Source of the DNA: Notospermus geniculatus
Taxonomy: Eukaryota; Nemertea; Pilidiophora; Heteronemertea; Lineidae
Assembly: GCA_002633025.1 (NCBI GenBank)
Contig: NMRB01000181.1
Coordinates: 302,852 to 366,851, forward strand
DNA length: 64,000 bases
Reading direction: 5' to 3'
Shown here in pieces: positions 31,560 to 42,456 of this stretch. How positions within the stretch are numbered: position 1 is the stretch's first letter; each line of letters opens with the position of its first letter. Under the pieces are notes generated by a model. That model had not been told where the DNA came from and made no database searches. It saw only the letters and a program-made list of their open reading frames with translations. The position numbers were made by a program, and so were the translations under genes.

Positions 31560-32720
31560 TCTCAGGTAGTCTTTATAGGTGGAAGTGCTCGCCGGGTTTT
31601 TCGACACAAGGCGAGAACACGGGTCTCGAAAAAACACGGGATTTTAGAATAGGTGGAAGTACAGCTTATGTTTCAAATCACACCTGACAAGGAAGATTTA
31701 GAACTCCTTTACATTTTGACTCAAGAACAACCAGGTGTCACTATTAACTTACTGTGGCCAGAGTTTGAACCTATCAAACTTAAGGACGACCAGTGCGCCA
31801 ATCGCCTTAGCTTTCTCAAGAACGATAAACAACGGCTGTCTAATCTACGGACATCCTGAGAAATTAGCTGTCTTAGGCGAAGGGTCGGTATGAAAGAGTT
31901 CGGCACTATGTGACTCTCCGCACAATTGTCCATACCCAAATCAGATGACAAATTCAAGGGTAAAATTAACGATCAAAATTAATTGAACAAATGAAGTGTC
32001 CAATATCACGTGAATTAGTAGAATTCAGATTATTTCGACAAATACCAACTGCGCGTAATATTCGAAATTATTTGGTGCTTTCGGCCTATATAGCTATCCG
32101 TTTCTCCCTTATGAGTATCAGTGCAGACGACACGGTTATGACTAGTGCGATGGCATAAAACGTCACGAGTGCGCAAGAAATTATGACGTCAAGGTCACTA
32201 TCTGTAGTCGTCAAACTAACCATTGTGTCATCGAAACCAGCCTATTCGACAGATGGTTTTAACATTTAGGTGGTCTTGATTTATGACTGTGCACTTTTGT
32301 AGGAAAGTAAATAACAGTGAACAAATGTTCATGATTTGAAAACTACATGTAGCAATGACCATGATGATTTTGGATTGCAATTACAGTAAGATATGCTCTT
32401 ACATGCTGTTCCAAGGACTGAAAGACATTATTGTAGATCTGGTAAAAATATCATGTAAATATCATCATTTCCAAATATCATTACAGAGGCAAATTATTCA
32501 CATCAAAGGGTATCAAATGAGACAGCTTGATGACAATCATTTACGGTACTGTAATTCCTAGATTTGCTTGCTTATCCTTAAAGTTTGTGCTAGTGGCAGG
32601 TCCAAAAAAATAGTCATCAACAATCTTAAACATGGCTCGTACAGAATGAGGACAAAATACACATTATTTACAAATACAAATGAGAATCATATACTACAAA
32701 ATCAAGGGATTAACAGATTT
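31560..32720. other. No supported gene
   Basis: Near 31575-31650 there is a short GC-rich segment between two TAGGTGGAAGT direct repeats (11 bp), perhaps a small insertion with its target duplication. The rest shows no feature I can support. Confidence 0.35.
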
Positions 32721-32729
32721 TGAACTCAC

Positions 32730-32823
32730 CAGGTAACTTATTCTATATTTTGTGACCACAGCAAAACCCATAACAAGAAGTCCTGAAGATGCTGAGCTGA
32801 GAATAACACCGATAGAAGTTTGA
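32730..32823 (-). CDS. Candidate transmembrane exon 2
   Basis: 94 bp between an acceptor (GTCTACAG) and a strong donor (TACCTG|GTGAGT). It starts in phase 2 and ends in phase 0. It encodes 31 residues with a hydrophobic helix (GVILSSASSGLLVMGFAVV) followed by basic residues (TKYRISYL), as expected for a stop-transfer segment. The rest of the gene is not recognised. See the phase-matched exon at 33252-33324. Confidence 0.4.
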
Positions 32824-33251
32824 CTGTAGACTGCATGTTTATGTGAATTTGACAGTAAGTAATCCATATCCATTCAAGTTGAAAATCTGAAACTCCCTTT
32901 TCTACACAATATGTACATGTTTGTACAAATTTTTTAGGCGAGTTCATGCATTTTTCCAGCTTTGGTCCAGTAAAACGGTACACAAAATTATTTTAACTGG
33001 CACAGATTCAACTGAATATATACACGTAGCTGGAATGTCCAAATGATCGTCACATCAAGTTCACACCATTTCCAGTAATGTACGAATCACTTTCGGCTGG
33101 AGTTCTTCAATGCTGGTGATCAACCACAATATGCACATGCCAGATGAGTCATCCTGAAGAGATAAAGAACAGCAGCAGAAACTTTGACTGGACAATACAT
33201 GGGATCAAAATGGCTGCAGTAGAGAACAATAATATAGAATGCAATACTTAC

Positions 33252-33324
33252 TACTAATACTATCACCAAAAATACAACACCGAATACTACAGACACCACC
33301 ACCAAAAATAGTAAGCCAATGATG
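33252..33324 (-). CDS. Candidate transmembrane exon 1
   Basis: 73 bp between a good acceptor (TTCATTATTTCAG) and donor (TTAGTA|GTAAGT). It starts in phase 2 and ends in phase 0. All 24 codons make one hydrophobic helix (IIGLLFLVVVSVVFGVVFLV). Because it ends in phase 0 and the next candidate starts in phase 2, the two cannot be joined directly. They would have to be alternatives, or be separated by an exon I do not see. Confidence 0.45.
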
Positions 33325-33401
33325 CTGAAATAATGAATCACAGAACAAAATGTTACATCCAATGAAATATCAAGACCAGAGTAAAGACAGAAAGTTAGAA
33401 G

Positions 33402-33604
33402 TTATGTAGATAATGAATAGTTCTTTCTTCGTTCGGCAGATAATTCTTGACAGACTACATCAACAGTAAAGGGTAAATTAGCTGAACAAACTTCAGGTGC
33501 ACACTTGCTGTTCAGATGGATTTCTGAGGCTACTCTTGCAGTCACTTGGTCTAGCTTTACAGTAAGTGCACAAAAATGTAGAAGCAACTCTTGAACATTA
33601 TGAG
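33402..33604 (-). CDS. Candidate exon with decayed tandem copies upstream
   Basis: After a strong acceptor (GATTTTTTCCAG) the frame reads 66 residues to a stop (HNVQELLLHFCALTVKLDQV, later KCAPEVCSANLPF). Two diverged copies of its middle lie at about 33770-33840 and 33965-34030, but both have stops in this frame. I do not recognise the protein. It may belong with the transmembrane candidates. Confidence 0.35.
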
Positions 33605-34065
33605 CTGGAAAAAATCGAAACTATTTTAATTAATGGTCAAGGGGGATCCTCGTCTCCAAATGATATACGTACATAGAAGAAAAGACATTTTGGCTGTACA
33701 CTGCAAATGAAACGATTTTGCAAAAGAATGAGTTACATGTATGCAATAAACACAGAGATAGTGCACTTGATACTAAGATTTCTGAGGCTGCTCCTGCAGT
33801 CACTCAGTTTTGCTTAATAACAAGTGCACAATGTTCACAAATCTTTGGGTAAAGCACCAGACAATGCCAGAAGGTACCAAGACATTTCAGCTGTACACAG
33901 GAAATGAGACTTCGCAAAAGAATCAGTTATATGTACAATGAACACAGAGTATAGTGCACTTCATGCTGAGAATTCTGAGGCTGCTGCTGCAATCACTCAT
34001 TTTTGCTTAAAAACAAGCGCACAATTTCACAAATTTTTGGGTAAGCACCAGAAAGGTACCAAACA
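33510..34065. repeat. Three diverged tandem copies of an exon-containing unit
   Basis: TTTCTGAGGCTNCTNCTGCAGTCACT-type segments start near 33519, 33779 and 33971. AAGTGCACAA and TGTACACNGNAAATGANAC flank them at similar distances. Confidence 0.7.
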
Positions 34066-34284
34066 GACACTATGGCACTGGGATTGGGCGAGGGCAACTG
34101 TATTCAAAATCAAGAGGACTTCAATAATGGAATCATTCACATGTTTCACAACCTCAGGCATACTCTCATAGTGGTCACGGTGCAGGACTTGGAAAATACT
34201 CCATTCTCATCACTGTCAGGGCAAAGGAAAACCACCGGAAGACACGGGAAGAAACAAGACATATCCAATGATGGAAGTAAGACC

Positions 34285-37200
34285 TTAAGTTTTCGGGAGA
34301 TTAGATTTTTCCGATATCCATTTCTCTTGGTAATGGCTTTTTTCTTCAACTGTAAGGCCCCTCCACTCTGCCGACACCTGTTTCACTTGAGAACTTGCCT
34401 CATGAACACTAGTGGCTCTCTTGAGTGCTTCCCTTCTTTTTTGGAGGAAGTACATGTAAGTATTCTTGGGAAACTTAGTCACCACCGTCTTGGCAAGCTT
34501 TTCCTTTTTTCGTTGCTTCAGTTTATGCAGGATTGATGCCATTCTCTTTGCCTTACCGAAATGCTTTCTTTCAAGGGATAACCTCCTTGCAGGAACATGA
34601 ATACCCGAAGTATCCAAAATGTACCCCTTGAAGTCCTTCTGTGTGCCTTCACTCAGACAATCGCCAATAAACTCGTACGCAAGACAAGGGTGCTTGTTGC
34701 GAAGAGCTTTGACTATGTCACCTGGAGCCTTGGCTGCATCTAGCTTGGCAATATTTTTGTTCCCAAGAACGATAAACTTCTTTGTTGAAGTCAATTTTTT
34801 GGGCAATGACTTTCTTACCTGTCCTCCATTTTGCCGTATTACATCAGCCAGGCTTGCTTGCGTTGTTTTCTTGCCAAGAAGACGGGGTACATTGCCGGTC
34901 ATTACAAAACAGAGGTCACTGAATATGCTTTGTTTCTTTTTTTCGTCTACTTCGACTTTTCGCTGTGGTACTTGTATTCCTTTGTATGCCCTGTAAGCTG
35001 ACTGAATGACACGTGCCGCAAACTCCTTGGTGTGGCGTTCCACGAATGTGTGAAACATTTGAGCAGATTCTTGGTTTTGCTGATCAGTGCTTTTTGCATA
35101 GGACCCCAAGTCATACTTTAACCTTATCCACATGTTGTGAAAGATGGAGACAATCGGGTCAGTCTGTTTTCTTCCACCATTTCTTGTTGTGTGCTGATAG
35201 AAGAACTTCTGGTGAAAGTAATTGGTATGTTCTCCACCTTCTGCAACAAACCGGCCGAGAGGAAATGGCAGGGTGGCCATTAGTTGAGGGATGTGGTCAA
35301 TGTAGATCATCATGTACGGCGTGAGGTTTTTGTACGTGTACCGACAAATGAACAGCTGATAGAAACATTCGGCATGGTACTTGTACTTTTCTATTTCCTC
35401 TTGCTTGTAAGCACGGTGATGTTGATCCACTGCCGCATCTTGCTCCTCATCTTTCACTGCCAGGCAATGCATCAGGTAAAAATGACTCCAAATCTGTTTC
35501 ACCAGTTCAAATTCTGTCATCTCAGCAGAAAGACCAAGTTTCTTCCTGACATGGGGAGGCACATTCACTGGAAACTTTGTTGTCCCAATGACGCCCTTGA
35601 ACACATGTGGATAAGTACTATCCATGCCAGGTGGCGCAGAAGAGAGAATTGCCTGTGCGTGGTCATTATTCAAGCTTACCGGCTCAGGATTGCCTCTCCC
35701 ATCAAAATGAATGGAGAAGTGTCCATGTCTAACGCCACGCATGTTGATGTTCTCTTCCAAAGCATGTACCCTGCTTTCAATGTACACTTCCTTTTTACCA
35801 CCTTTGGCTTCAGCTTTATGCGCCTCCGACAAGATTCTCTGGACTTCGAGGTTAATGCACTTTTCAGCAACTCTGCTCAAACCATGCATCAGGCATGGCA
35901 CAATGCCACCTAGAGTTGACACAAGACCACCATCATAGGTTCGATCCATTGGAATATGCAGGTCAGTCCTGAAACCACTTTTTGGATCAAGCTTTTGCTT
36001 TGAGGCCGTGTCACAGGAATGGTAAATATCCCAACCTCTGTTTGTTGTGGGACCAAGGGGTTCATGCTCATCACTCATTACTGCCATGATGAACTTCATG
36101 TCAGCACTTAGGAAGAAGGTGTGATCGCTGTTTTTGAGAAATCTCTCAAGATCGTCCCTGATATTTGAGGCAATGTTATCCCTGCTGTCACCTTCATAGA
36201 AGATGTAGAGGGGATAGACATTCTTACAACTATGGTATAGTACACCATGCTGCCTGGCCTCATTGTTAAGCACATTCACTGAGAAGAATGTACTTGCTTT
36301 GCCACCTACTTCCCTTCCATCACCATAAAGTTTGAAGTACTTTTTTTGAGGCAGCCAGTGATACAGAAAACCCAGAACTGTCATCAAATTTTCTGGGTGT
36401 TTAATTCTGTATCCTGTTGCAGTTCTTTCCAAACCAAGCACTGCATCAAACTCAAAGCAAATGGATTTCTTGAGTGAGAGTTCACTTCTATACGATGGAA
36501 GAACTCCCGGGATGAATTTCCTTAGCCTATCAAACAGACGAACACCACCAAAATTATCTCTGATATACAGCGTGTCAAGAGGGGTAATATCTGAAACTAG
36601 ACGTGAGTTTTCCTTGACAATATCTTGAAGAAGTGAGCTACTGCCACTGCCTTTGCATCGTGTCAAGATATTTACCACATCGGCCCGAGAAAATTTCCCA
36701 GACAGGCAAATATCATTCTTTGGGGAACCATGAGAGTTGGTCACTAGGCTAGACAAATGAGAAAGAAAATTATCATGAGATTTGCAGTAGGTTGACGCCA
36801 ATTCTGCAATACCTTTGCTGATTTTTTTCTTAATTTTGGCCGAATCATCAGTGTGATCATTCTTGAAGTCAAGAACGCGTTTAGACTTCCGACCCCGCTT
36901 AACCTGTGGAGTTACAACTAAACTATCCTCCGGGTGAATGTCACTTTCCTTAGCAATTGACCTTTTTTGAGGAGTGGGAAGTTGTCTCCTTGATGCTATG
37001 GATATGACAAACTCTTTTTCTAGCAGTTTCCACAGGGATTCCTCAATAGCCCTTTTTCGACCAGGTTCTCCTACTGTCGATTTCAACAAGATACGCAGAC
37101 CTGAAAGTGAAATGAACTCACGTTTCTGAGAAGTGGGATGCTTTTTGAAACATTCTTCTACAGTCAATCCACTGCTTCTCAGCTCCTTGTCAATATTCTT

Positions 37201-38961
37201 GTAACCCTTACTTCTTACACGTTTGTCTAGACCAAATAATGCCAGGATAGATGAACATGAAAAAAAGACCCGTAAACCTTGATTGTCAACAATGTAAGGA
37301 ACCTCCTGACCATCAATGTTCACAGTGCCACTCACATCCCGCAAACTGCTTTGATCTGAGTTGGGATTATTTGATTTGACTGCTGCATTCCCTTCACTGG
37401 CATCCTTATGTTTTGGCCTGAGAGGAACTGAGTCAGATGCACGGACCTCAGAGAGAGGGTTTCTAATCCTTGAATTTTTTGCATCTTTTTTTTCAGATTC
37501 TTGGGCCTTCTTACATTCGGGGAGTTTTCCTGTATGGTCAGGTGTGTGAAGATTATCTCCCAAAATCTTAGGTTTTGGTTTAAAACCTGGAGTTGAAGGC
37601 GGGGATAGAAACCCATCTCCTTTGGCAGTAGAGTTTCCAACTGCTGAAGGAAAACAATCTGCAGATGGTGTCCGATGTTTCAATACCGGCACTTGTCTAT
37701 GCATGGGAGACACTGTATACTGCGTCAAAATCGGGGATGATGACATCGGACCCCAATCAGGCCAGGCATGTGCGGGCGACTGCCTCATCACGTTGGTGCC
37801 ATTTTTTGCAGCTGTGTCAATTGGGCTCTGAAATATGAATGGTGATGGGGGCAAGGGGTAAGACCTGTGTGCAGCTGTGTCAATTATTGGGCTCTGAAAT
37901 GAGAATGGTGATGGGGGCAAGGGGTAAGACCTGTGTGCAGTGTGAGTTGCCAACAAATGTTTTTGCAGATTACAGGTAGTAGACATGCTGGGAGTAGGAG
38001 ATGGAGACGTGAATGGAGTGAAGAATACACTTTCATCAACACCTTGAATGAACCCTGGTGGAGTTGCCACAGATTTGGGCACCTTCTTTAGAATCAGCAG
38101 GTGAATACCATCGTGATCTTGGGAAGTGACATGAGCATTCAAGTTATTCTCCTGCTGATACACAGCACCTGACAAAGTTTGAAACACCTGAACGTTACTT
38201 TTCAATCCATCAACAACATACCACATACCACTGTATTTGACAATCGACCAGAAGTGCTGATGAGCAGCCATGACAACTGCACTAACCTCATAATGGTGTG
38301 CCTTTCCTAGAGCAAATGTTTCAGGAATGATTACACTTGGACACTGCATATTTTTACCATTTACAATACCAAGCTCCACAATGACAAAGTCAGGTAAAAC
38401 AGTGTTGCAACACTCACTTTTGCGGAAGGGTCCAAGGCCCCCATCACTGCAACACGGGCACTTAGTCACTGTGGTTTCCTTGAAAACATTAATCTGCTCC
38501 ATGAGGACATCTGGGAGCAAACCATCTGAACGCTGAATGGATCTCAATGTCAGAGGAATGACAGAATTCATCGACGACTGAATGCAATCAACCTTCTTGC
38601 AATTTTCACAATGTTGAGTATTGGATACTTCCACACAGAACTTCTTTCTGCCCACTGGAGTGGCCCCAAGAGCACGATAAGCTTCCAATGTCTCACTGTG
38701 TTTATATCTAGGAGAGAATGAAGCCGGCAAATTTGCCTCTAGCCAGTCCCAAACAATGTCTCGTAACTGAGGGGTGGGCAGCTGACCTGCCAGACGCAAC
38801 CGCGCAACTTCATTCAAGGGTCCCAGAATGCCATCGTTTATTTCCGACATGGAGGGGTCCTGGGCAAACACACCAAAGTAGTAATTTTCGAGCAAATTAT
38901 CTACATAACAACTAAAACCTCCTTCATTACGAAAGAAAGGCATATCAAATGAACCACTCAT
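34285..38961 (-). CDS. Large intronless USP-like / DDE-like / BRCT / HMG-box protein
   Basis: 1,558 residues from the ATG at 38961, with no stop or gap. In order: a papain-fold USP-like domain, with Cys18 in GGFSCYVDNLLENYYF, possible zinc ligands HCENC (about 117-121) and CPCC (about 168), and His236 with Asp251 in HFWSIVKYSGMWYVVDG; a Ser/Pro-rich linker (about 310-545) with a 21-22 residue tandem repeat (SYPLPPSPF); a Bro-N-like segment (about 548-628, ending EFISLSGLRILLKS, tentative); a core with three spaced acidic sites, Asp881 (KLYGDGREVG), Asp954 (FFLSADMK) and Glu1241 or Glu1244 (AEGGEHTN), which I read as a possible DDE transposase fold; an IQ motif (IQSAYRAYKG, about 1317); a BRCT domain (about 1344-1446, with QNGGQVRKSL); and an HMG box (about 1497-1550, KNTYMYFLQKRREALKR and SAEWRGLTVEEKSHYQEKW). 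Nuclear DNA binding with a deubiquitinase-type N-terminus is inferred. It is likely transposon-encoded or domesticated. Confidence 0.85.
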   Translation of the reverse strand: MSGSFDMPFFRNEGGFSCYVDNLLENYYFGVFAQDPSMSEINDGILGPLNEVARLRLAGQLPTPQLRDIVWDWLEANLPASFSPRYKHSETLEAYRALGATPVGRKKFCVEVSNTQHCENCKKVDCIQSSMNSVIPLTLRSIQRSDGLLPDVLMEQINVFKETTVTKCPCCSDGGLGPFRKSECCNTVLPDFVIVELGIVNGKNMQCPSVIIPETFALGKAHHYEVSAVVMAAHQHFWSIVKYSGMWYVVDGLKSNVQVFQTLSGAVYQQENNLNAHVTSQDHDGIHLLILKKVPKSVATPPGFIQGVDESVFFTPFTSPSPTPSMSTTCNLQKHLLATHTAHRSYPLPPSPFSFQSPIIDTAAHRSYPLPPSPFIFQSPIDTAAKNGTNVMRQSPAHAWPDWGPMSSSPILTQYTVSPMHRQVPVLKHRTPSADCFPSAVGNSTAKGDGFLSPPSTPGFKPKPKILGDNLHTPDHTGKLPECKKAQESEKKDAKNSRIRNPLSEVRASDSVPLRPKHKDASEGNAAVKSNNPNSDQSSLRDVSGTVNIDGQEVPYIVDNQGLRVFFSCSSILALFGLDKRVRSKGYKNIDKELRSSGLTVEECFKKHPTSQKREFISLSGLRILLKSTVGEPGRKRAIEESLWKLLEKEFVISIASRRQLPTPQKRSIAKESDIHPEDSLVVTPQVKRGRKSKRVLDFKNDHTDDSAKIKKKISKGIAELASTYCKSHDNFLSHLSSLVTNSHGSPKNDICLSGKFSRADVVNILTRCKGSGSSSLLQDIVKENSRLVSDITPLDTLYIRDNFGGVRLFDRLRKFIPGVLPSYRSELSLKKSICFEFDAVLGLERTATGYRIKHPENLMTVLGFLYHWLPQKKYFKLYGDGREVGGKASTFFSVNVLNNEARQHGVLYHSCKNVYPLYIFYEGDSRDNIASNIRDDLERFLKNSDHTFFLSADMKFIMAVMSDEHEPLGPTTNRGWDIYHSCDTASKQKLDPKSGFRTDLHIPMDRTYDGGLVSTLGGIVPCLMHGLSRVAEKCINLEVQRILSEAHKAEAKGGKKEVYIESRVHALEENINMRGVRHGHFSIHFDGRGNPEPVSLNNDHAQAILSSAPPGMDSTYPHVFKGVIGTTKFPVNVPPHVRKKLGLSAEMTEFELVKQIWSHFYLMHCLAVKDEEQDAAVDQHHRAYKQEEIEKYKYHAECFYQLFICRYTYKNLTPYMMIYIDHIPQLMATLPFPLGRFVAEGGEHTNYFHQKFFYQHTTRNGGRKQTDPIVSIFHNMWIRLKYDLGSYAKSTDQQNQESAQMFHTFVERHTKEFAARVIQSAYRAYKGIQVPQRKVEVDEKKKQSIFSDLCFVMTGNVPRLLGKKTTQASLADVIRQNGGQVRKSLPKKLTSTKKFIVLGNKNIAKLDAAKAPGDIVKALRNKHPCLAYEFIGDCLSEGTQKDFKGYILDTSGIHVPARRLSLERKHFGKAKRMASILHKLKQRKKEKLAKTVVTKFPKNTYMYFLQKRREALKRATSVHEASSQVKQVSAEWRGLTVEEKSHYQEKWISEKSNLPKT
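37838..37970. repeat. In-frame tandem repeat within the large ORF
   Basis: Two copies of a 63-66 bp unit encode HRSYPLPPSPF(S/I)FQSPI. They differ by one codon in length, so the reading frame is kept. Confidence 0.88.
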
Positions 38962-39039
38962 ACTATATTCCAATTTTTCCTATCAACATGTACAAAGGGA
39001 GAGTTAAAATGCAAACCATGAAACCTGACCCACAGAGCC

Positions 39040-41110
39040 AGGGGCCATTGTGCTCACATGTTTGAAATGAAATGGTCCATGGACCATGTGCTCACCAGGT
39101 GTCAAACTGAAATATCCTAGTTTGTGAATAGCAAAATTGTCGGCTCAGGCACCAATGAAATGGTCCATGGACCATGTGCTCACTCGTTTGGACATACAGT
39201 GTAATGACAGAGAGAGGTGCATGTCAGTTATGAGCAATCTGGGTCAAGTCATTCCCAAGTTGCAGGACTTCAATGATTTTGGGGTTATGCCACCTGGCGG
39301 CCATATTAGATGTCCGATCGGGCCAAAACTTCACGTGCACATAAAGGTCATCTAGAGGGAGCCACATAGCACATTTGAGCGCTCTGGGTCAAGTCGTTCC
39401 TGAGTTATAGCACAATTGATGATTTTCGGGTTACGCCACCTGGTGGCCATATTGGAAGTTTAATCAGGCCGAAATTTGACGTGCTTGTAAAGGTCATCAA
39501 GAGGGAGGTAAATATCAAGTTTGAGCACTCTGGGTCAAGCCGTTCNACCTATGATAAAAATTTGGAGACGATCCAGTCATTAGTTCAGGAGTTATTGCAC
39601 TTTTTGTGTTTTTGGTTTTGGCCACCTGGAGGCCAAGAATCGAATCGGACCGAAACTTGGTATCGTAGGTCATCTGACCTAGGGGTATATATGTACCAAG
39701 TTTCAGATCAATAGCTCCAGCGGTTACGAAACGTGCCCTGCTAACGGACGACGATGACGACAGTTACAAAACGTGTCCTACTAAAGGACGACGACGACAG
39801 ACACCGCATGACGGTAAGGCCCTGATTACATGTACACAGAGCTATCTTGGTCAAGTCATTCCCAAGTTGCAGGACTTCAATGATTTTTGTGTTATGCCAC
39901 CCGGCGGCCATATTGGATGTCCGATCGATCCAAAACTTCACATACACATAAAGGTCATCTAGAGGGAGCTACATAGCACATTTGAGCGCTCTGGGTCAAG
40001 TCATTCCTGAGTTATAGCACATTTGATGATTTTCTGTTTACGCCACCTGGTGGCCATATTGGAAGTTTAATAAGGCCGAAATTTGGCGTGCTTGTAAAGG
40101 TCATCTAGAGGGAGGTAAATATCAAGATTGAGCACTCTGGGTCAAGCCGTTTCTGAGTTATAGCACTTGGATGATTTTCAGGTTACGCCACTTGGTGGCC
40201 ATATTGGATGTCCGATCGGGCCGAAACTCTGTATTTTTGAAGGTATGCCTCTAACACACGTTTATGCAAGATATGAAGACACTCGGTGAAATAATGAAGA
40301 ACTGTAGTGGCAGGTTCGTTACTTTGTGGAACGTTGACCTGTGTGACCTTGAAAAGTAGGTCAAATCAAAAACCCGTTATGTTATGTATCCTAATTAGAT
40401 ACACCAATGATAAAAATTTGGAGATGATCAGTCATTAGTTCAGGAGTAATTGCACTTTTTGTGTTTTTGATTTTGGCCACCTGGGGGCCAAGCCAAGAAT
40501 CGAATCGGACCGAAACTTGGTGTCATATGTCATCTGACCTAGGGGTATATAAATACCAAGTTTCAGTGCTAACGGACGACGACGAATGCTGCACCACGAC
40601 AAAAGCTCACTAGTGAGCTAATGAAATGGTCCATGGACCATGTGCTCACCCGTTTGTTTGAACATAATATTGTAATGACAGAGAGAGGTGCATGTCAGTT
40701 ATGAGCAATCTGGGTCAAGTCATTCCCAAGTTGCAGGACTTCAATGATTTTGGGGTTATGCCACCTGGCGGCCATATTAGATGTCCGATCGGGCCAAAAC
40801 TTCACGTGCACATAAAGGTCATCTAGAGGGAGCCACATAGCACATTTGAGCGCTCTGGGTCAAGTCGTTCCTGAGTTATAGCACAATTGATGATTTTCGG
40901 GTTACGCCACCTGGTGGCCATATTGGAAGTTTAATCAGGCCGAAATTTGACGTGCTTGTAAAGGTCATCAAGAGGGAGGTAAATATCAAGTTTGAGCACT
41001 CTGGGTCAAGCCGTTCCTGAGTTTTAGCACTTGGATGATTTTCAGGTTACGCCACCTGGCGGCCACGGACGACGACGGACGCTGACTGACGACTAAAGCT
41101 CACGGGTGAG
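39040..41110. repeat. Repeat block with GGTCCATGGACC palindromes and ~145-bp units
   Basis: GAAATGGTCCATGGACCATG occurs near 39067, 39156 and 40621. Tandem units of about 145 bp (TCTGGGTCAAGTC, GCCACCTGGNGGCCATATT, TAAAGGTCATC) recur through 39235-39545, 39845-40210 and 40705-41060. Blocks end with GACGACGGACG and the hairpins AGCTCACTAGTGAGCT (40608) and AGCTCACGGGTGAGCT (41096). A single N at 39546 marks a join within the repeats. Similar ACGGACG and AGCTCAC tails occur in non-autonomous elements of many marine invertebrates. Confidence 0.82.
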
Positions 41111-41256
41111 CTAAAAATAACAAATAAGACGCATGACAATACAAGCTCACCCAGTACGCTAAACTGAAAACTTGGAAAACCATACACTGTGACCCCTCTA
41201 AATGAAAACCAACACTTTAAACTTGGAACACAATCTGAGAGAGTTGGGTTGAAAAC

Positions 41257-42131
41257 TCAAATATGAAAACCTGAAATGTCAATTTGGTCATTGTCTTCAA
41301 TGGTTTCTGGGTCCTTGCCCCCTTCATCCTCAGAATCCTGATTTGTACATGACCTGATGATTTCCTCAGCCACAAGTTCCCGATAATTGGCAGACAATTC
41401 ATTCATCTTCACAGAAATGGCACATTTCAGGGAGGCTTTAAGGACCATATGCTTGTCAAGAGAAATGACAACTTTGGTTAGATACTTAACCATGCCATCT
41501 GAAACATGCACATCCCAAAATTTATGCAGGAAGGAATCTAGATCTACCATGTTTTTCCGCTGCAGGCTGAAAACACTACGACTGGGAGGGGGTAATTTCA
41601 GTGAGAACAAATCACCATCCACAGCAAGGTCACTCAAACCAAGGACACAGTGTCTCATCAGACACCTTGACTTGAAACATGCACTGATTTCAGCTTTCAA
41701 AAGGTTTGCAACTGTGCTCCGGCGAACTTCTGCCCTGTCAGCGTAATTGCCATACCGAAGAATGCGAACAGTGTCTTCACATGCACGTTGTTTCATATTG
41801 CACATGCCAGTTTTCAAACTTTTAGATGGCTTATTCAGCACAACTGCCTCACTCAGTGCATCTGTGGCACCAGATACAGTTAACCCTGAAAATTCTTTGT
41901 CGCTATTCAGCAGTAAACCTTCAAATCTATATCCACCTTGGCTCGGGCAATTTTTTAATTTGCCAACAGCGACTTGGGCATTCACACCATGTAGTGAAAA
42001 AATATCACCAATACTTACCAATGTAGATATTCCATTTGGTCCAGCTGGCACAACGGCATTCACTCCGCAATAGTGCCCAAAGCTTCCACAGGATTCATCA
42101 GTAATTCTATCACTGGAGTTGGAATGGCCTT
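41257..42131 (-). CDS. Unknown spliced gene, exon 4 (last or penultimate exon)
   Basis: Of four exons I can trace (44885-44952, 42980-43219, 42457-42546 and this one), this is the largest, with about 290 residues. The acceptor TTTTTTCAG precedes 42131 and the exon starts in phase 1, matching the donor of exon 3. It opens GHSNSSDRITDESCGSFGHY and ends DISGFHI and a stop. The middle is rich in Cys and basic residues (RACEDTVRILRYG, AEISACFKSRCLMRHCV, LDSFLHKFWDVHVSDGMVKY) and the end is acidic. I recognise no domain. The gene lies on the same strand, upstream of the large ORF at 34-39 kb. A possible donor (TTTCAG|GTTTTC) just before the stop would let it continue into a later exon. It could be a host gene, or a second intron-bearing gene of the same transposon. 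Confidence 0.6.
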
Positions 42132-42456
42132 CTGAAAAAATACATGCTGATATAGTGCGATTTCAGTTTACCGAAAAAAAGGTTCGTCAATGGCACAAGC
42201 CAGCTATTAAGTGACACCAGGAAGCTCATGGATACTTTCGAGATAGCAATCTTGATTTTTCTCTTGTCTGGGACTCCTACATCATACATCCTGGCTGTGC
42301 TGACCACATGTATCCCACTCCGGGATCCCACTATGCAATGACATTCACAAACTGTGGTTGATCACGGAATTTAAGGTTCCAAAGACACTGTACCCACACT
42401 GAAAGTATGTAACTGCTACATGTTAAGACCATTCAATGATTCATGAAATAACTTAC

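Noticed and set aside
31653-31859. Plus-strand frame of 68 codons starting MEVQLMFQ
   Set aside because: The composition is protein-like, but no domain or splice evidence was found. Too short to support.
34072-34536. Plus-strand frame of 154 codons
   Set aside because: It overlaps the C-terminal coding part of the large minus-strand ORF and has no domain.
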